Positions 18,774 through 32,048 are shown, numbered from the stretch's first letter. The stretch: 64,000 nucleotides of DNA from Methylobacterium aquaticum (GCF_001043915.1 NZ_LABX01000056.1:1-64000), one strand, 5' to 3'. Translations and numbers: made by a program. Notes: generated from the sequence alone by a model not told the origin.

Positions 18774-18787
18774 TCAATCATTATTGA
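18774..18787. promoter_or_regulatory. Candidate ArsR operator between arsR and arsH
   Basis: TCAAT-CATT-ATTGA is a perfect 5-base dyad in the 47-base spacer between the divergent starts. AT-rich dyads of this kind are usual ArsR-family sites, and a single site here could control both directions. Confidence 0.6.
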
Positions 18788-18808
18788 AATGTAGATGAAG
18801 GCCGCCTC

Positions 18809-19561
18809 TTGGACAAGCCCCTGCACCCCTTCACCGACGGTATGCCGAACCTGTCTGAGGCCCACTTCGAGCTGCCGACCCGCGCGCATCTGCAGGTGGC
18901 CCAGCCGTTCACCCACGCCCCGCGCTTCCTGCTCCTCTACGGCTCGCTGCGGGAGCGCTCGTTCAGCCGCTTCCTGACCTACGAGGCCGCTCGCCTGCTG
19001 GAAGCGATGGGCGGCGAGGTGCGGATCTTCCACGCGGACGGGCTGCCGCTGCCCGACGACACCACCGCCGACCACCCGAAGGTGCAGGAGTTGCGCAACC
19101 TTTCGCTGTGGTCCGAGGGTCATGTCTGGGTGTCGCCGGAGCGGCACGGCAACTTGACCGGCGTGATGAAAAGCCAGATCGATTGGCTGCCGTTGAGCGA
19201 GGGCAGCGTGCGCCCGACCCAGGGCCGCACCCTGGCGATCATGCAGGTGTCCGGCGGCTCGCAGAGCTTCAACGCCGTGAACTCCCTGCGCCTGCTCGGC
19301 CGCTGGATGCGGATGATCACCATCCCGAACCAGTCCAGCGTGCCAATGGCCTACAAGGAGTTTGACGACGCCGGTCGGATGAGGCCAGGGCCGCTCTACG
19401 AGCGCGTGGTGGACGTCTGCGAGGAACTGATGAAGTTCACGCTGCTGACCCGCGAGCGCGCCGGCTACTTGGTGGACCGCTACAGCGAACGCAAGGAGCG
19501 TGGCTCGGACCGTTTGAAGGCCGTCGCGGCCGACATCGGCTTTGAAAAGCGTCCCCGCTAA
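18809..19561 (+). CDS. arsH: ArsH NADPH-dependent FMN oxidoreductase
   Basis: A 250-residue flavoprotein that oxidises trivalent organoarsenicals. It has the flavodoxin-like phosphate loop ([14 protein letters not shown]), [20 protein letters not shown] and [14 protein letters not shown], all typical of ArsH. The start is probably TTG at 18809, with AAGG at 18797 upstream; an ATG at 18842 is possible. It is divergent from the ars operon and shares its operator. Confidence 0.93.
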   Translation: MDKPLHPFTDGMPNLSEAHFELPTRAHLQVAQPFTHAPRFLLLYGSLRERSFSRFLTYEAARLLEAMGGEVRIFHADGLPLPDDTTADHPKVQELRNLSLWSEGHVWVSPERHGNLTGVMKSQIDWLPLSEGSVRPTQGRTLAIMQVSGGSQSFNAVNSLRLLGRWMRMITIPNQSSVPMAYKEFDDAGRMRPGPLYERVVDVCEELMKFTLLTRERAGYLVDRYSERKERGSDRLKAVAADIGFEKRPR

Positions 19562-19666
19562 CGCTAACCGGGGCGCATGCCCCGGCATATTCCTCGACGA
19601 GGAGGGGCCCCATGCTTGACGTTGCCCCGACGCCCCTCATCACCGCGCCGCCGCCGATCGCGGGAG

Positions 19667-20062
19667 CTATTTTCCTGGACGCATCGCTCGCCGCCTGCGA
19701 CGCCCAGCGGGGTCATGCAGCCCCCCATTCACCAGCAGCCGCACCAGGGCGAGGGCGAGGAACAACGCGCCGGTCGTCAACGCGACCGAGCCGACCGCGT
19801 AAGCCAGCGCCGCGCCCAGTTGGCCGCGTTCGTACAGCAGCGCAGCTTCCAGCGAGAACGCCGAGAAGGTGGTGAACCCGCCGAGGATGCCAGTTGTCAG
19901 AAAGAGTCGGAGCTGTATCGGCAGGCCAGACTTGAGAGTAGAGTATTCGGTAACGAGGCCCATCAAAAATGACCCCAGCACGTTGATGCCGAGTGTGCCG
20001 CAGGGAAACGCTCCTGACCCCAGCACCCGCAGGGCTGCGATATGTGTGCGCTGAGTGGCGGC
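19667..20062 (-). pseudogene. crcB: 5'-truncated fluoride channel gene crcB
   Basis: The frame contains CrcB/Fluc membrane segments 2-4, including GTLGINVLGSFLMG (the conserved Asn) and TTGILGGFTTFSAFSLE (the conserved Phe/Thr). The first segment, which should hold about 30 more residues, is missing. Upstream the frame runs into unrelated Arg-rich sequence. The lesion coincides with the cut end of the next remnant, so both were probably truncated by one rearrangement near 20060-20140. Confidence 0.75.
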
Positions 20063-20132
20063 GGATATCAGAGAAAACTGCCATGTTATCAAATGTAAGG
20101 AAAACCTCGCTACCGGATCTTCAGTCCGCGCG

Positions 20133-20273
20133 TCAGCGCCAGGCTGGAGGATCGCCCAGCCCGCAATGCGTCGCCTCGCGGGCCTGATCCTCTTCGTAGG
20201 CGGCCAGCAGATTGGCCCGCTGGCGCTCGTTGAGCCCCGTCGCGATCGCCTGGAGCGTGGCGGTGCCAGCCAT
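20133..20273 (-). pseudogene. 5' fragment of an unknown gene, cut at the crcB junction
   Basis: An ATG frame 4 bases after the PIN-toxin stop encodes MAGTATLQAIATGLNERQRA and about 25 further charged helical residues, then hits a stop in GLGDPPAWR. It has the look of the start of a longer protein common in Methylobacterium-like genomes (from memory). The function is not known. Confidence 0.5.
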
Positions 20274-20277
20274 TGCC

Positions 20278-20694
20278 TCAACGCAGCAGCTCGATCGTGA
20301 CGCCGACGACGGCGCCGTCCAGCCGCGACCAAGCCCGATCGGTCGTGAACGCCGGGGCATCGAGCTGACCTGCCACCGCCAGGCAGGCGCGATCGCCCAG
20401 CGACAGACCGGTCGCCCGGGTGAGTGTTCGAAGGCGCGCACTGTCACGTGCATGGGCCATCTCGAAGGGCACGACCGTGAGCTGCAGTCCCGCGAAGACC
20501 GCGTCGACGGTATCCTCCGGCATCCCGAGGTCGACGAGCTTGGTCATCACCTCCGCAGCGTTCACCGCGGAGATCCGCGCGCCCGGTAGATGCTCCGCCA
20601 CCCGATCGGCACCCGCCTCGCCGAATATGACGGCCAGCACCGCCGAGGCATCGAGCACGGGGTCAGTTGCGTCCGGCATCCGAATCCTCACCAT
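20278..20694 (-). CDS. PIN-domain toxin (VapC-like)
   Basis: A 138-residue PIN ribonuclease. The acidic metal residues are in LDASAVLAVIFGE (Asp, Glu), LSLGDRACLAVA (Asp) and TTDRAW (Asp). A second Met at 20679 may be the real start. It overlaps the upstream antitoxin gene by about 17-32 bases, the usual arrangement of a toxin-antitoxin pair. Confidence 0.88.
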   Translation of the reverse strand: MVRIRMPDATDPVLDASAVLAVIFGEAGADRVAEHLPGARISAVNAAEVMTKLVDLGMPEDTVDAVFAGLQLTVVPFEMAHARDSARLRTLTRATGLSLGDRACLAVAGQLDAPAFTTDRAWSRLDGAVVGVTIELLR

Positions 20695-20950
20695 CCTCCC
20701 GCGCGGCTTCGGCGCGACGCTCCGCTAAGAACTCGTCGACCACGGACTCTCGCCCTTGGGCGAACGGAGCCGCTAGGGCTCGGATACGCTTCAAGGCCTG
20801 ATCGACCGTCGAGATGCGAATGCCATCCTCATCCTGTGTAAGGATCACGCGCCCAGCCCCATTCAGGCCTAATCCGCGACGCATGTCCGCAGGGAGGTTC
20901 ATTCTCCCATTCTCCGCAACCTGTACCGTTCGGCGTAGGGGTTCAACCAT
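20663..20950 (-). CDS. AbrB/MazE-type antitoxin
   Basis: A 95-residue protein with an N-terminal SpoVT-AbrB DNA-binding domain (RTVQVAENGRMNLPADMRRG) and a helical acidic C-terminus that would wrap the PIN toxin. The start at 20950 (MVEPLRRTV) removes an unlikely 23-residue leader. It is the first gene of the pair and probably autorepresses it. Confidence 0.85.
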   Translation of the reverse strand: MVEPLRRTVQVAENGRMNLPADMRRGLGLNGAGRVILTQDEDGIRISTVDQALKRIRALAAPFAQGRESVVDEFLAERRAEAAREDGEDSDAGRN

Positions 20951-21054
20951 AACCAAGGGCCTCATATAACTCGTAGGGAGAGAACGTCTGTTGCTCCACA
21001 ATCTTGATATTCGCAACAAGGCGCAACCGTGTCATAGCCGAATTCACCGCTCCG

Positions 21055-21088
21055 ATTATGACCGATAATGACGATTATCGGTCATAAT
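21055..21088. repeat. Perfect 15-base inverted repeat beside the recombinase
   Basis: ATTATGACCGATAAT (21055-21069) and its exact complement (21074-21088) flank the four bases GACG. The dyad lies 39 bases upstream of the tyrosine recombinase start and 105 bases from the antitoxin start. Paired arms around a short core are the form of a tyrosine-recombinase crossover site; a repressor operator is the alternative. Confidence 0.75.
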
Positions 21089-21126
21089 TAGTGGATCGTT
21101 AAGGCCCGACCGGGTAGGCTCGGCTC

Positions 21127-22188
21127 ATGGACCTCGACCGCGCCGACCCGACCCCTGAATCCCCTCTCGAGGCATTGGCGCTGCCGGTCCCGCCCGCCGC
21201 TGGCCTGCCGCCGACCGACGAGATCCTGATCGAACGGCTCGAGGGCCACGCCCGCGCCGCACACGGTGCCTTCGCCGACAACACCGTCCGGGCCTTCGCC
21301 GCCGACAGCCGGATCTTCGCCGCCTGGTGCCGGGAGGCCGGCCGGACGATGCTGCCGGCGACGCCCGAGACGATCGCCGCCTTCATCGACGCACAGGCCG
21401 AGACGAAGTCGCGCGCCACGGTCGAGCGCTACCGCTCCTCGATCGCTGCGCTGCACCGGGCCGCCGGCTTAGCCAACCCCTGTGCCGACGAGATCGTCCG
21501 GCTGGCGGTCAAGCGGATGAACCGGGCCAAGGGCCGGCGCCAGAAGCAGGCCGAGCCCCTCAACCGCACCAGCATCGACCGCATGATCGCCGTGAAGGCA
21601 GTAGAGCGCCTGCATCGGCGCGTGTCAGAAGGCGAGCACGGGGCTCCACTGATCGCGCTGCGAAACATCGCCCTCGTCGCCGTCGCCTACGACACCCTGC
21701 TGCGCCGCTCCGAACTCGTCTCCTTGTCGATCGAGGATCTGGAGCGCGGTGCCGACGGCTCCGGCACTGTCCTGGTACGGCGCTCGAAAGCCGACCAGGA
21801 GGGCGAAGGCGCCATCAAGTACCTGGCCCCCGACACCATGGCTCATGTCGAGGCGTGGCTCGCCGCGGCCGGGCTGGAGAGCGGACCACTGTTCCGGCCG
21901 CTCACCAAGAGCGGCAAGGTCGGGGCACGGGCGCTCGGTGACAGGGACGTGGCGAGGATTTACCGGGCGTTGGCCTCGGCGGCCGGGCTGAAAATCCCAC
22001 GCCTCCCCTCCGGTCACTCGACTCGAGTCGGTGCTACGCAGGACATGTTCGCGGCCGGGTTCGAGCTGCTCGAGGTGATGCAGGCTGGCTCATGGAAGAC
22101 GCCAGCCATGCCGGCTCGCTACGGCGAACGCCTTCGGGCGCAACGCGGCGCGGCGCGAAAGCTCGCGACACTGCAAAACAGGGCATAA
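21127..22188 (+). CDS. Tyrosine recombinase (phage-integrase family)
   Basis: A 353-residue site-specific recombinase. An N-terminal SAM-like core-binding domain (FADNTVRAFAADSRIFAAWC) precedes the catalytic domain: Arg in LLRRSELVSL, Lys in RRSKADQEG, His/Arg in GHSTRVGATQ, Trp in AGSWKT and the Tyr nucleophile in PARYGERL. It lies at the left edge of the caspase-GroEL island and may have mobilised it. Confidence 0.92.
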   Translation: MDLDRADPTPESPLEALALPVPPAAGLPPTDEILIERLEGHARAAHGAFADNTVRAFAADSRIFAAWCREAGRTMLPATPETIAAFIDAQAETKSRATVERYRSSIAALHRAAGLANPCADEIVRLAVKRMNRAKGRRQKQAEPLNRTSIDRMIAVKAVERLHRRVSEGEHGAPLIALRNIALVAVAYDTLLRRSELVSLSIEDLERGADGSGTVLVRRSKADQEGEGAIKYLAPDTMAHVEAWLAAAGLESGPLFRPLTKSGKVGARALGDRDVARIYRALASAAGLKIPRLPSGHSTRVGATQDMFAAGFELLEVMQAGSWKTPAMPARYGERLRAQRGAARKLATLQNRA

Positions 22189-22326
22189 GTCTTGCTAAAC
22201 GCTGATGGCACGACTTGCCATTGCGTTTGATTGTCAAGCATGCGTCGTTCATAGCTTATAATTGTCTAAATGGATCAAGTCACTATTGGAATAGCTCGAC
22301 AAAGGCGGGATAAATAATGATCCGCC

Positions 22327-26532
<4,206 letters not shown>

Positions 26533-26534
26533 AG

Positions 26535-27770
26535 CTAACCGAGGAACTGCTTGATGCGCTCGTAGACCTCGTCAGCGAGGAAGTAGGCGCTGTGGGCCTC
26601 AGGGAACGAAACACCGGAGGCGTGCTCGTGGTCCTCGATGCCCACAGCACCCAGAAATGCTCGGGCCGCGCAGAATGACAGGAGGTCGCTGCGGTCATAA
26701 ATATTGAGCCACGGCACGAACGGTGTTCCCTCTGAGCGCTCGCCCCCGGGCCGCATCGTGCCTAGCGCGTCGAACTTGAACAGCATCGGGGCTTGCGAAC
26801 CCACGGTGATCAGTTTGGAGACGGGTAGGCGCTCTTCGCGTGGGCGGCTGAGCAGATCGACCAGCATGATGCCGCCAAGGCTATGGCCGAGTACAATCAC
26901 GGGCTTGCCCTTGCCTGAAAGCTCCAGGATCTTGGCCTCGATCATTGCCAGGATGTCGTCTCCGCGCCGTTGGTAGAGCAAGATGTCGCCGGCGGCCGGT
27001 GAAGAACTCCGCATCAGGGCGTCACGGCGATTAATCGCCCAATCGGATGCCTTTGCGGTTGCGAAGTCTTTGACCTTATCGCGCAGCCAGCTGCCAATCC
27101 CCATCGTAATCGGCGCCAGGGCGGAACGAACCGCCTCAACGAGGGCATCGCGTTCGGATCGGAGATAGAGCGCTGACGGTCCGGTACCGGGTTCCGAGCG
27201 AGTTCCCCGCAGAGTCGTGGCTACGATGGCGCGAGCGGTCGCCCCGATCAGGTCGGAGTCTTGAGCGGAGCCGACCGAAAGGGCGGCCTCTTGAACGAGC
27301 GGCTCTCGTTCCAGTGAGCGGGCGGCCTCTCGAATGGCCTGAGTTGTCACCTCGCCGGGCAAAGGATCGACAAGCTTCGTCCCGAGAGCCTGGATAGCCT
27401 GCACAAGCTCGAAGTCAGCGGGCTTTGAGCCGCCAGGCAACGGAACAGCGCCCTCAGGAGCTGCCGCTTGTCTAAGCGCGGCCATCCGGAGCTCGACGAG
27501 GGGATCTGCGAGCAGATCGGACCAGAGTGCGGCCTCGATCTCGGCTTCCGTCGTGCCGGCCAAAGCCATCGCGGCCCCGAGGGGCAGGACAGCCTCAAGG
27601 TCCTGCTTGCTGACCTTCGTTCCGTGCGTCTCGCCCCAGTCCACAAAATCCAGCTCGATGCCGCCTAAGCCGGCCTTTGCGAGCCCTTCCCGGATCCGCT
27701 TGACGGTCTGCTGCCGTCCGGCGCTTCGCACGCCGGTCCCGTGTACGAAAAGCAGCGTCACGTCCGCCAT
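26535..27770 (-). CDS. Alpha/beta hydrolase (lipase/esterase-like)
   Basis: A 411-residue hydrolase. It starts [13 protein letters not shown] (oxyanion loop), has the nucleophile elbow [10 protein letters not shown] (Ser297), a likely Asp in YDRSDLLSF and His in the C-terminal EAHSAYF. A long helical insertion separates the first strand from the nucleophile. It sits 2 bases upstream of the caspase-GroEL gene, so the two are probably co-translated. The substrate is unknown; lipids or acyl groups are possible, and such hydrolases are common conflict-system effectors. Confidence 0.85.
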   Translation of the reverse strand: MADVTLLFVHGTGVRSAGRQQTVKRIREGLAKAGLGGIELDFVDWGETHGTKVSKQDLEAVLPLGAAMALAGTTEAEIEAALWSDLLADPLVELRMAALRQAAAPEGAVPLPGGSKPADFELVQAIQALGTKLVDPLPGEVTTQAIREAARSLEREPLVQEAALSVGSAQDSDLIGATARAIVATTLRGTRSEPGTGPSALYLRSERDALVEAVRSALAPITMGIGSWLRDKVKDFATAKASDWAINRRDALMRSSSPAAGDILLYQRRGDDILAMIEAKILELSGKGKPVIVLGHSLGGIMLVDLLSRPREERLPVSKLITVGSQAPMLFKFDALGTMRPGGERSEGTPFVPWLNIYDRSDLLSFCAARAFLGAVGIEDHEHASGVSFPEAHSAYFLADEVYERIKQFLG

Positions 27771-27934
27771 CGCAACCCCCCGTCGTTCGTGGAGCGCCTT
27801 ATGCTGCGCTTACCAACCGAGCTCTGTTGGAGAAGAAGCCCCACCGCAGCCGAGTGGTCAAGCCGTGCGCGCGTCAGCTGGGAGGTCGGCCGCGGTGGGG
27901 CGAACGCGTCGTCGGGCTCATCGGCGGAAATCTC

Positions 27935-30148
27935 TCAGTCCGTCCTGGCAGTTGCCGGCTGACCGGCCGGCAGGCGTGCATCGGTCAGGCGCTCGAGCGC
28001 TACGAGAAGGCTCTGTGCAACCGGCGACCACCGATTGAACGCGGCCCGGGACCGCGTGGAATGTTCGAAGGTCTCGTTGACGCGTGCAAGGTCCCCGAGG
28101 TTGCGCGCCAGGATGGAGAGTTCCTCATCGGCCACCGGCGCAGTGACCTTGATGTAGGTGGCGAGCGTGAGCAACCCTTCGATCGCGACGGGAATGCCGT
28201 CGGAGTTGAAGCCATCCGTGGCGGTGCGCAACTCTGCCAAGGACCGTCGCCATTCGCGAACGGCACTGTTCTGCGCAACCCCGTGCATGGCCTTGTGAAC
28301 GAGAGCATCGGCAAGGAGATGGAGCCGCTCCGGAGCCTGGTCGAGCCAACGGTCGACGATCGGCATCGCCACTTGCGTGGGCGATCGAGAGATCGTTCTC
28401 GCATCCGCGGCAATCGTGGTGATGCGGCCTGGCCGAAAACCGAGCTCTTCGCAGATCTCTCTTTGCAGAAAGCGCAGCTCGGCGATGTTGATCGGCCACC
28501 AGCGTTCGAACTCCTGCGCCCTGTAGAAGGCGATTGCATCCACGGCGATACGCCCCGCATCCGCGTCCCTTCGCCGGAATTCGACGAGGCAGAAGGACGC
28601 GAACTCCTCCCCCGCCCCGTCGGGGGCGAAGTCGCGGAACGGATCGACCAGTACGGCGACCGCCCGGGTGCTCGGCTTTGCCCTGAGAAGGGCGATGATG
28701 CGTTCGATCTGGTCGATCTTGCCGCCATACCGCCTCAGGCGTGCGCCGTGCAGGTAGGGGATGCGCGTTTCCAGCTGCGATCGGTCGAGTTGCCACCACT
28801 CGACGAGTTCGCGCAGCCAGGTTTGGCGCTCATCGCCCTGCAGGTCGTCTGGAACCGCATAGGCGCTGGGCAACGGTAGCGTCTTGCCGTCGTCGTCGGG
28901 TAGATCGAGGTGAACGAGCAGGGTGCCTCGCCTCGCATCGCTCTTCGCGATTGCGAGTGCGCGGGCATAGACCTCGTCCAGATCGGATCCTTCGACAATC
29001 ACCGGCGCCCCAGAGGAAACCAGTACGGTCTCAGCGGAACGGACGCCCGTCGTCCATAGCCTGCGAAGGATCGGCGCTGGCCGATGATCCTCGGCGCCCG
29101 ATCGGGGCAACGGAATCGCTTCGATCCTCACCTCTGGCGTATGCGGAAGACCATCGAGCGTGATGAGTCGAACCGCGTCGGTTTCGCGTCCGACCTCGAA
29201 TGTCGCGCCTGAGATGACCAGGACGCGGTGCATATCGTCTCCGCCGCCGGCATAGATATGGTCAAAATCGGCTGCGTGTTCGTGCTTGTGGCCGTGAATG
29301 ACAACCCCGATGTCACTGCCGCGCAGGAAAGCACGCACCTGCTCCAAATTAGACATATCCGCGAAAGGCTTCAGTTCTTCACGCAGGCTTGGCGAGCGCA
29401 GATGATGGTGCATCACCGCGATACGAAGCTGGCGGCCCTTGTCCGGCTGAGGTGTAGAGGTGACGATCGCACGCAAGGCCTCGAGGTGATGCTCGGAGAT
29501 ACGGGCCATGTCGTACCGCGTCAGGGCCTGGAGTTGCGACCGCAACTGGGCTGCAACCGCCGTCTCGCCGGGCGCGAGCGTATCGGGGATCGCATCCCAA
29601 TAAGATCGCAGGGGTTCAGGCAGGACCGAGGTCACATGCGACCAATTGCTGGTGTTGATCGGAAACACCGCCCAACTGCAATCGGTAGCAATCAGCCGAT
29701 GTCTCTCAGGAGCTATAATGGCCGGCCATCCATCGATGCCGTCGAGCCATGGTACGACACAGCCCGGGTCGCGCCAGACTCGTATGAAATCCTCGTAGCG
29801 TTGGGCAGAGCCGGGAGCTGCGTCGCGAGGCACGTCGTGGTTGCCCGGGACCGACACAATGCGATCGACGGCGATGCCGAGATGCTCGGCGATCAACTTG
29901 AAGACCAGCTCATGGCCGCCAGCCGCGCCCTTGTTCTGGGCATCACCCGAAAAGATCACCCCATCGAGCGCCCTGTCCTCTCTCGCCAGACGCTCAGCCA
30001 AGCGCCTGAACAAGAGACCAAGCGCCTCCTCGCGGGTGCTGGCTGGAATGCCCGGAACCTCGACCTTGCGATCGTCTCGTTCCAACCGAACGCCGGATCC
30101 GGACAGGTGGGGGTCGGTGATGTGGAGGAAGGTTGCGCGTTCGGCCAT
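27935..30148 (-). CDS. Metallophosphoesterase fused to thymidylate-synthase-like domain
   Basis: A 737-residue protein. Residues 1-330 are a calcineurin-like phosphoesterase with all metal motifs: ITDPHLSG, FSGDAQNKG, PGNHDVP, VMHHHLR and HGHKHEH. After a linker, residues about 430-620 resemble thymidylate synthase: LRRYGGKIDQIERIIALLRA (from 474), STRAVAVLVDP, then FASFCLVEFRR and WWPINIAELRFLQREI. The motif usually carrying the catalytic Cys reads SFCL. The tail is helical. It is the first gene of the unit leading to the caspase-GroEL gene, with 164 bases before the hydrolase. A nucleotide-handling or sensing role is inference. Confidence 0.85.
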   Translation of the reverse strand: MAERATFLHITDPHLSGSGVRLERDDRKVEVPGIPASTREEALGLLFRRLAERLAREDRALDGVIFSGDAQNKGAAGGHELVFKLIAEHLGIAVDRIVSVPGNHDVPRDAAPGSAQRYEDFIRVWRDPGCVVPWLDGIDGWPAIIAPERHRLIATDCSWAVFPINTSNWSHVTSVLPEPLRSYWDAIPDTLAPGETAVAAQLRSQLQALTRYDMARISEHHLEALRAIVTSTPQPDKGRQLRIAVMHHHLRSPSLREELKPFADMSNLEQVRAFLRGSDIGVVIHGHKHEHAADFDHIYAGGGDDMHRVLVISGATFEVGRETDAVRLITLDGLPHTPEVRIEAIPLPRSGAEDHRPAPILRRLWTTGVRSAETVLVSSGAPVIVEGSDLDEVYARALAIAKSDARRGTLLVHLDLPDDDGKTLPLPSAYAVPDDLQGDERQTWLRELVEWWQLDRSQLETRIPYLHGARLRRYGGKIDQIERIIALLRAKPSTRAVAVLVDPFRDFAPDGAGEEFASFCLVEFRRRDADAGRIAVDAIAFYRAQEFERWWPINIAELRFLQREICEELGFRPGRITTIAADARTISRSPTQVAMPIVDRWLDQAPERLHLLADALVHKAMHGVAQNSAVREWRRSLAELRTATDGFNSDGIPVAIEGLLTLATYIKVTAPVADEELSILARNLGDLARVNETFEHSTRSRAAFNRWSPVAQSLLVALERLTDARLPAGQPATARTD

Positions 30149-30257
30149 ACCCTCGTTCTAGCCAACCCTGAGGTTGCTGAACACTCGCAGCCGCGTGCCG
30201 CTCTATGGGCATACCAATTGGACGGCGTGCAACCGCTCGGTGCCGACATTTGTCGCC

Positions 30258-30286
30258 TTGCATGTCGATTATTCCGACATTATGTT
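30258..30286 (+). promoter_or_regulatory. Promoter with dyad operator for the protease unit
   Basis: TTGCAT (30258-30263) and TATGTT (30281-30286) are 17 bases apart. ATGTCG (30262-30267) and CGACAT (30275-30280) form an inverted repeat filling that spacer, so a bound repressor would block RNA polymerase. A further CGACA/TGTCG pair lies just upstream (30244-30255). The XRE protein encoded two genes downstream is the obvious candidate repressor. Confidence 0.65.
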
Positions 30287-30310
30287 CACTCCGGTTCGAA
30301 GAGAAATGTC

Positions 30311-30658
30311 ATGGCTACTGCCACGCTTGCTCCACCTGTCTCAGCTCCTGTCGTTGCTCCGTTCCCCTCGGCAGCCGTCGAGGCAGATTTGCGGAGCGAG
30401 CTGATTGAGATAGTCAAGTCCGAGGCGGCGATCAGAGGCGTTGCTTTGCCGCCGACGCCCGTTGCGATCGGGAGCACGCCATTTCAGATTGACTCCCTCG
30501 TAGTCGTGTCGATCCTCTGCATCGTTGAGCCGCTCCTGGGCATAGAGCTGCCGGAGAATGTGGTTCGGACTGGTGGTTATCGCTCAGTTGACCAGGCGCT
30601 CGCGCAGCTGCTGCCGAACATTGAGACCTTTTGGAAGAAGCGAAAGGGGGGCAAGTGA
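30311..30658 (+). CDS. Acyl-carrier-like protein
   Basis: A 115-residue protein with a Pro/Ala-rich N-terminus and a helical domain (residues about 25-100) that looks like an acyl or peptidyl carrier: TPFQIDSLVVVSILCIVEPL places Ser62 in the DSL motif that takes phosphopantetheine, and the third helix region GYRSVDQALAQLLP also fits. It is short of confirmed conserved residues elsewhere, so modification is a prediction. It is the first gene of the plus-strand unit, preceded by GAAGAGA, and its stop overlaps the XRE start by one base (TGATG). Confidence 0.65.
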   Translation: MATATLAPPVSAPVVAPFPSAAVEADLRSELIEIVKSEAAIRGVALPPTPVAIGSTPFQIDSLVVVSILCIVEPLLGIELPENVVRTGGYRSVDQALAQLLPNIETFWKKRKGGK

Positions 30659-31029
30659 TGAGCCAAGTCGCAATCCAGCAGGACGACGACGATGTCGAGC
30701 GTCGCCGACTCGGCGAGCGGCTGCGTGAAGCTCGCAAGTATCTTGGTTTGAAGCAGGAGGAGGTCGCGACCTACCTCAAGATCCCTCGCACCGCACTGAC
30801 CGATATCGAGAACGGCCAACGACGCGTGGAGGCGATCGAGCTGACCCGCCTTGCCAAGCTCTATCGTCAGCCGGTGGCGTTCTTCACAGGGGAAGATGAG
30901 GCGGCGGCCCTGCCTGTCGATGTTGCGCATCTTGCCCGCCGCGCCGCGGCATTGTCGCTACAGGACCGTAACGAGCTCGGCCGGTTCGCGGATTATCTGC
31001 GAACCCGTTCGCAAGCCAATCAGGACTGA
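30658..31029 (+). CDS. XRE-family helix-turn-helix regulator
   Basis: A 123-residue DNA-binding protein; the Cro/CI-type domain spans about 20-75 (LREARKYLGLKQEEVATYLK, ALTDIENGQRRVEAIEL). XRE proteins paired with an ImmA/IrrE peptidase are usually repressors cleaved by that peptidase, and here the peptidase gene follows at once. It probably binds the dyad at 30262-30280. Translationally coupled to the carrier-like gene before it. Confidence 0.9.
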   Translation: MSQVAIQQDDDDVERRRLGERLREARKYLGLKQEEVATYLKIPRTALTDIENGQRRVEAIELTRLAKLYRQPVAFFTGEDEAAALPVDVAHLARRAAALSLQDRNELGRFADYLRTRSQANQD

Positions 31030-31034
31030 CGCGC

Positions 31035-32048
31035 ATGGCCGCCTCCGACTACGCGGGTGCGGTGCGGGCTGGGACTATGGCGGCGGCGCGTATTCATCAA
31101 GCGCTCGGCCTGCGAACGCTGATCACCGCGCGTGGTGGTGCTGTCGACGTGTTCGGGGCCATCCAGACGCTCAATCTGCCGCTCCTCCTGCGACCGTTGC
31201 AAGGGCTGCTCGGCGCTTACCTCAGTGATCCCGTTCCGGGCGTCCTCGTCACAACGCAGCGGCCAATGGCGATCCAGCGGTTCACCGCCGCACATGAGCT
31301 TGGCCACTACGCCATGAAGCATCGCCCGAGCCTCGACGACGACAGCATTCTGCGACGCATGCCGATGGCGGGTGTGCCGACCGAGGATTTTCAGGAAGTT
31401 GAGGCCGACGCATTCGCGACCGAGTTCTTGATGCCGCGTTGGCTGATCCTGTGGCATGCTGCGCGTCAGGGCTGGACAGTAGCTGACTTCCGGCGGCCGA
31501 ACCGAGTGTATCAGCTCTCCCTGCGGCTCGGCGCCAGTTACGAAGCGGCCTGCTGGACGCTAGCTCGCCACAAGATGATTTCTGCAGCCCTCGCGCGTGA
31601 TCTGGTCACAACACGGCCGCGCGAACTGAAGGTCGCGCTTCTTGAGGACTACCGACCCGAGAACTATCGCGGTGATGTCTGGCTGCTGACGGAACGCGAC
31701 GCCGGAACACGGATCGATGGTAGCCGGAATGACCTCTTCGTACTTCGCCTCGAGGAGCATAGTGGAGGCGGCTATCTCTGGGATATCGATCAACTGGCGG
31801 CGAGCGGCTTTGCAATCGTGGGAGACTCGACGGAAGACATGGACAGCGATGGCATCGGTGGACCCGTCATTCGACGTGTGACCGTGGCGCCTGAAGAAGG
31901 CAGCCGCGGGTTGCTGCAACTCGATGAGCGGCGCCCATGGGAGCCTGACCCACCGCTGTCCCGGCTGGAACTCGATTTCGACTTGACGGGCCCGGAGGAG
32001 GAAGGCCTCTCGCGCGCCGAGCGGCGGAGGCTGCTCGAAGCCGCATGA
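31035..32048 (+). CDS. ImmA/IrrE metallopeptidase fused to chagasin-like inhibitor
   Basis: A 337-residue protein. Residues about 40-170 are the zinc peptidase, with HELGH at 87-91 and the third-ligand Glu region EVEADAFATEFLMP. The C-terminal part (about 210-325) resembles chagasin (I42), a protein inhibitor of papain-type proteases, with all three inhibitory loops recognisable: SGGGYLW, DGIGGP and RRPWEP. The next gene, overlapping by 4 bases, encodes a papain-like peptidase, so the inhibitor domain has an obvious target. This suggests a protease held inactive until the ImmA protein is removed or changed. Confidence 0.85.
   Translation: MAASDYAGAVRAGTMAAARIHQALGLRTLITARGGAVDVFGAIQTLNLPLLLRPLQGLLGAYLSDPVPGVLVTTQRPMAIQRFTAAHELGHYAMKHRPSLDDDSILRRMPMAGVPTEDFQEVEADAFATEFLMPRWLILWHAARQGWTVADFRRPNRVYQLSLRLGASYEAACWTLARHKMISAALARDLVTTRPRELKVALLEDYRPENYRGDVWLLTERDAGTRIDGSRNDLFVLRLEEHSGGGYLWDIDQLAASGFAIVGDSTEDMDSDGIGGPVIRRVTVAPEEGSRGLLQLDERRPWEPDPPLSRLELDFDLTGPEEEGLSRAERRRLLEAA

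Noticed and set aside
21055-21088. Protelomerase target (linear replicon end)
   Set aside because: The dyad has the right shape, but no protelomerase gene is present and the nearby enzyme is an ordinary tyrosine recombinase.
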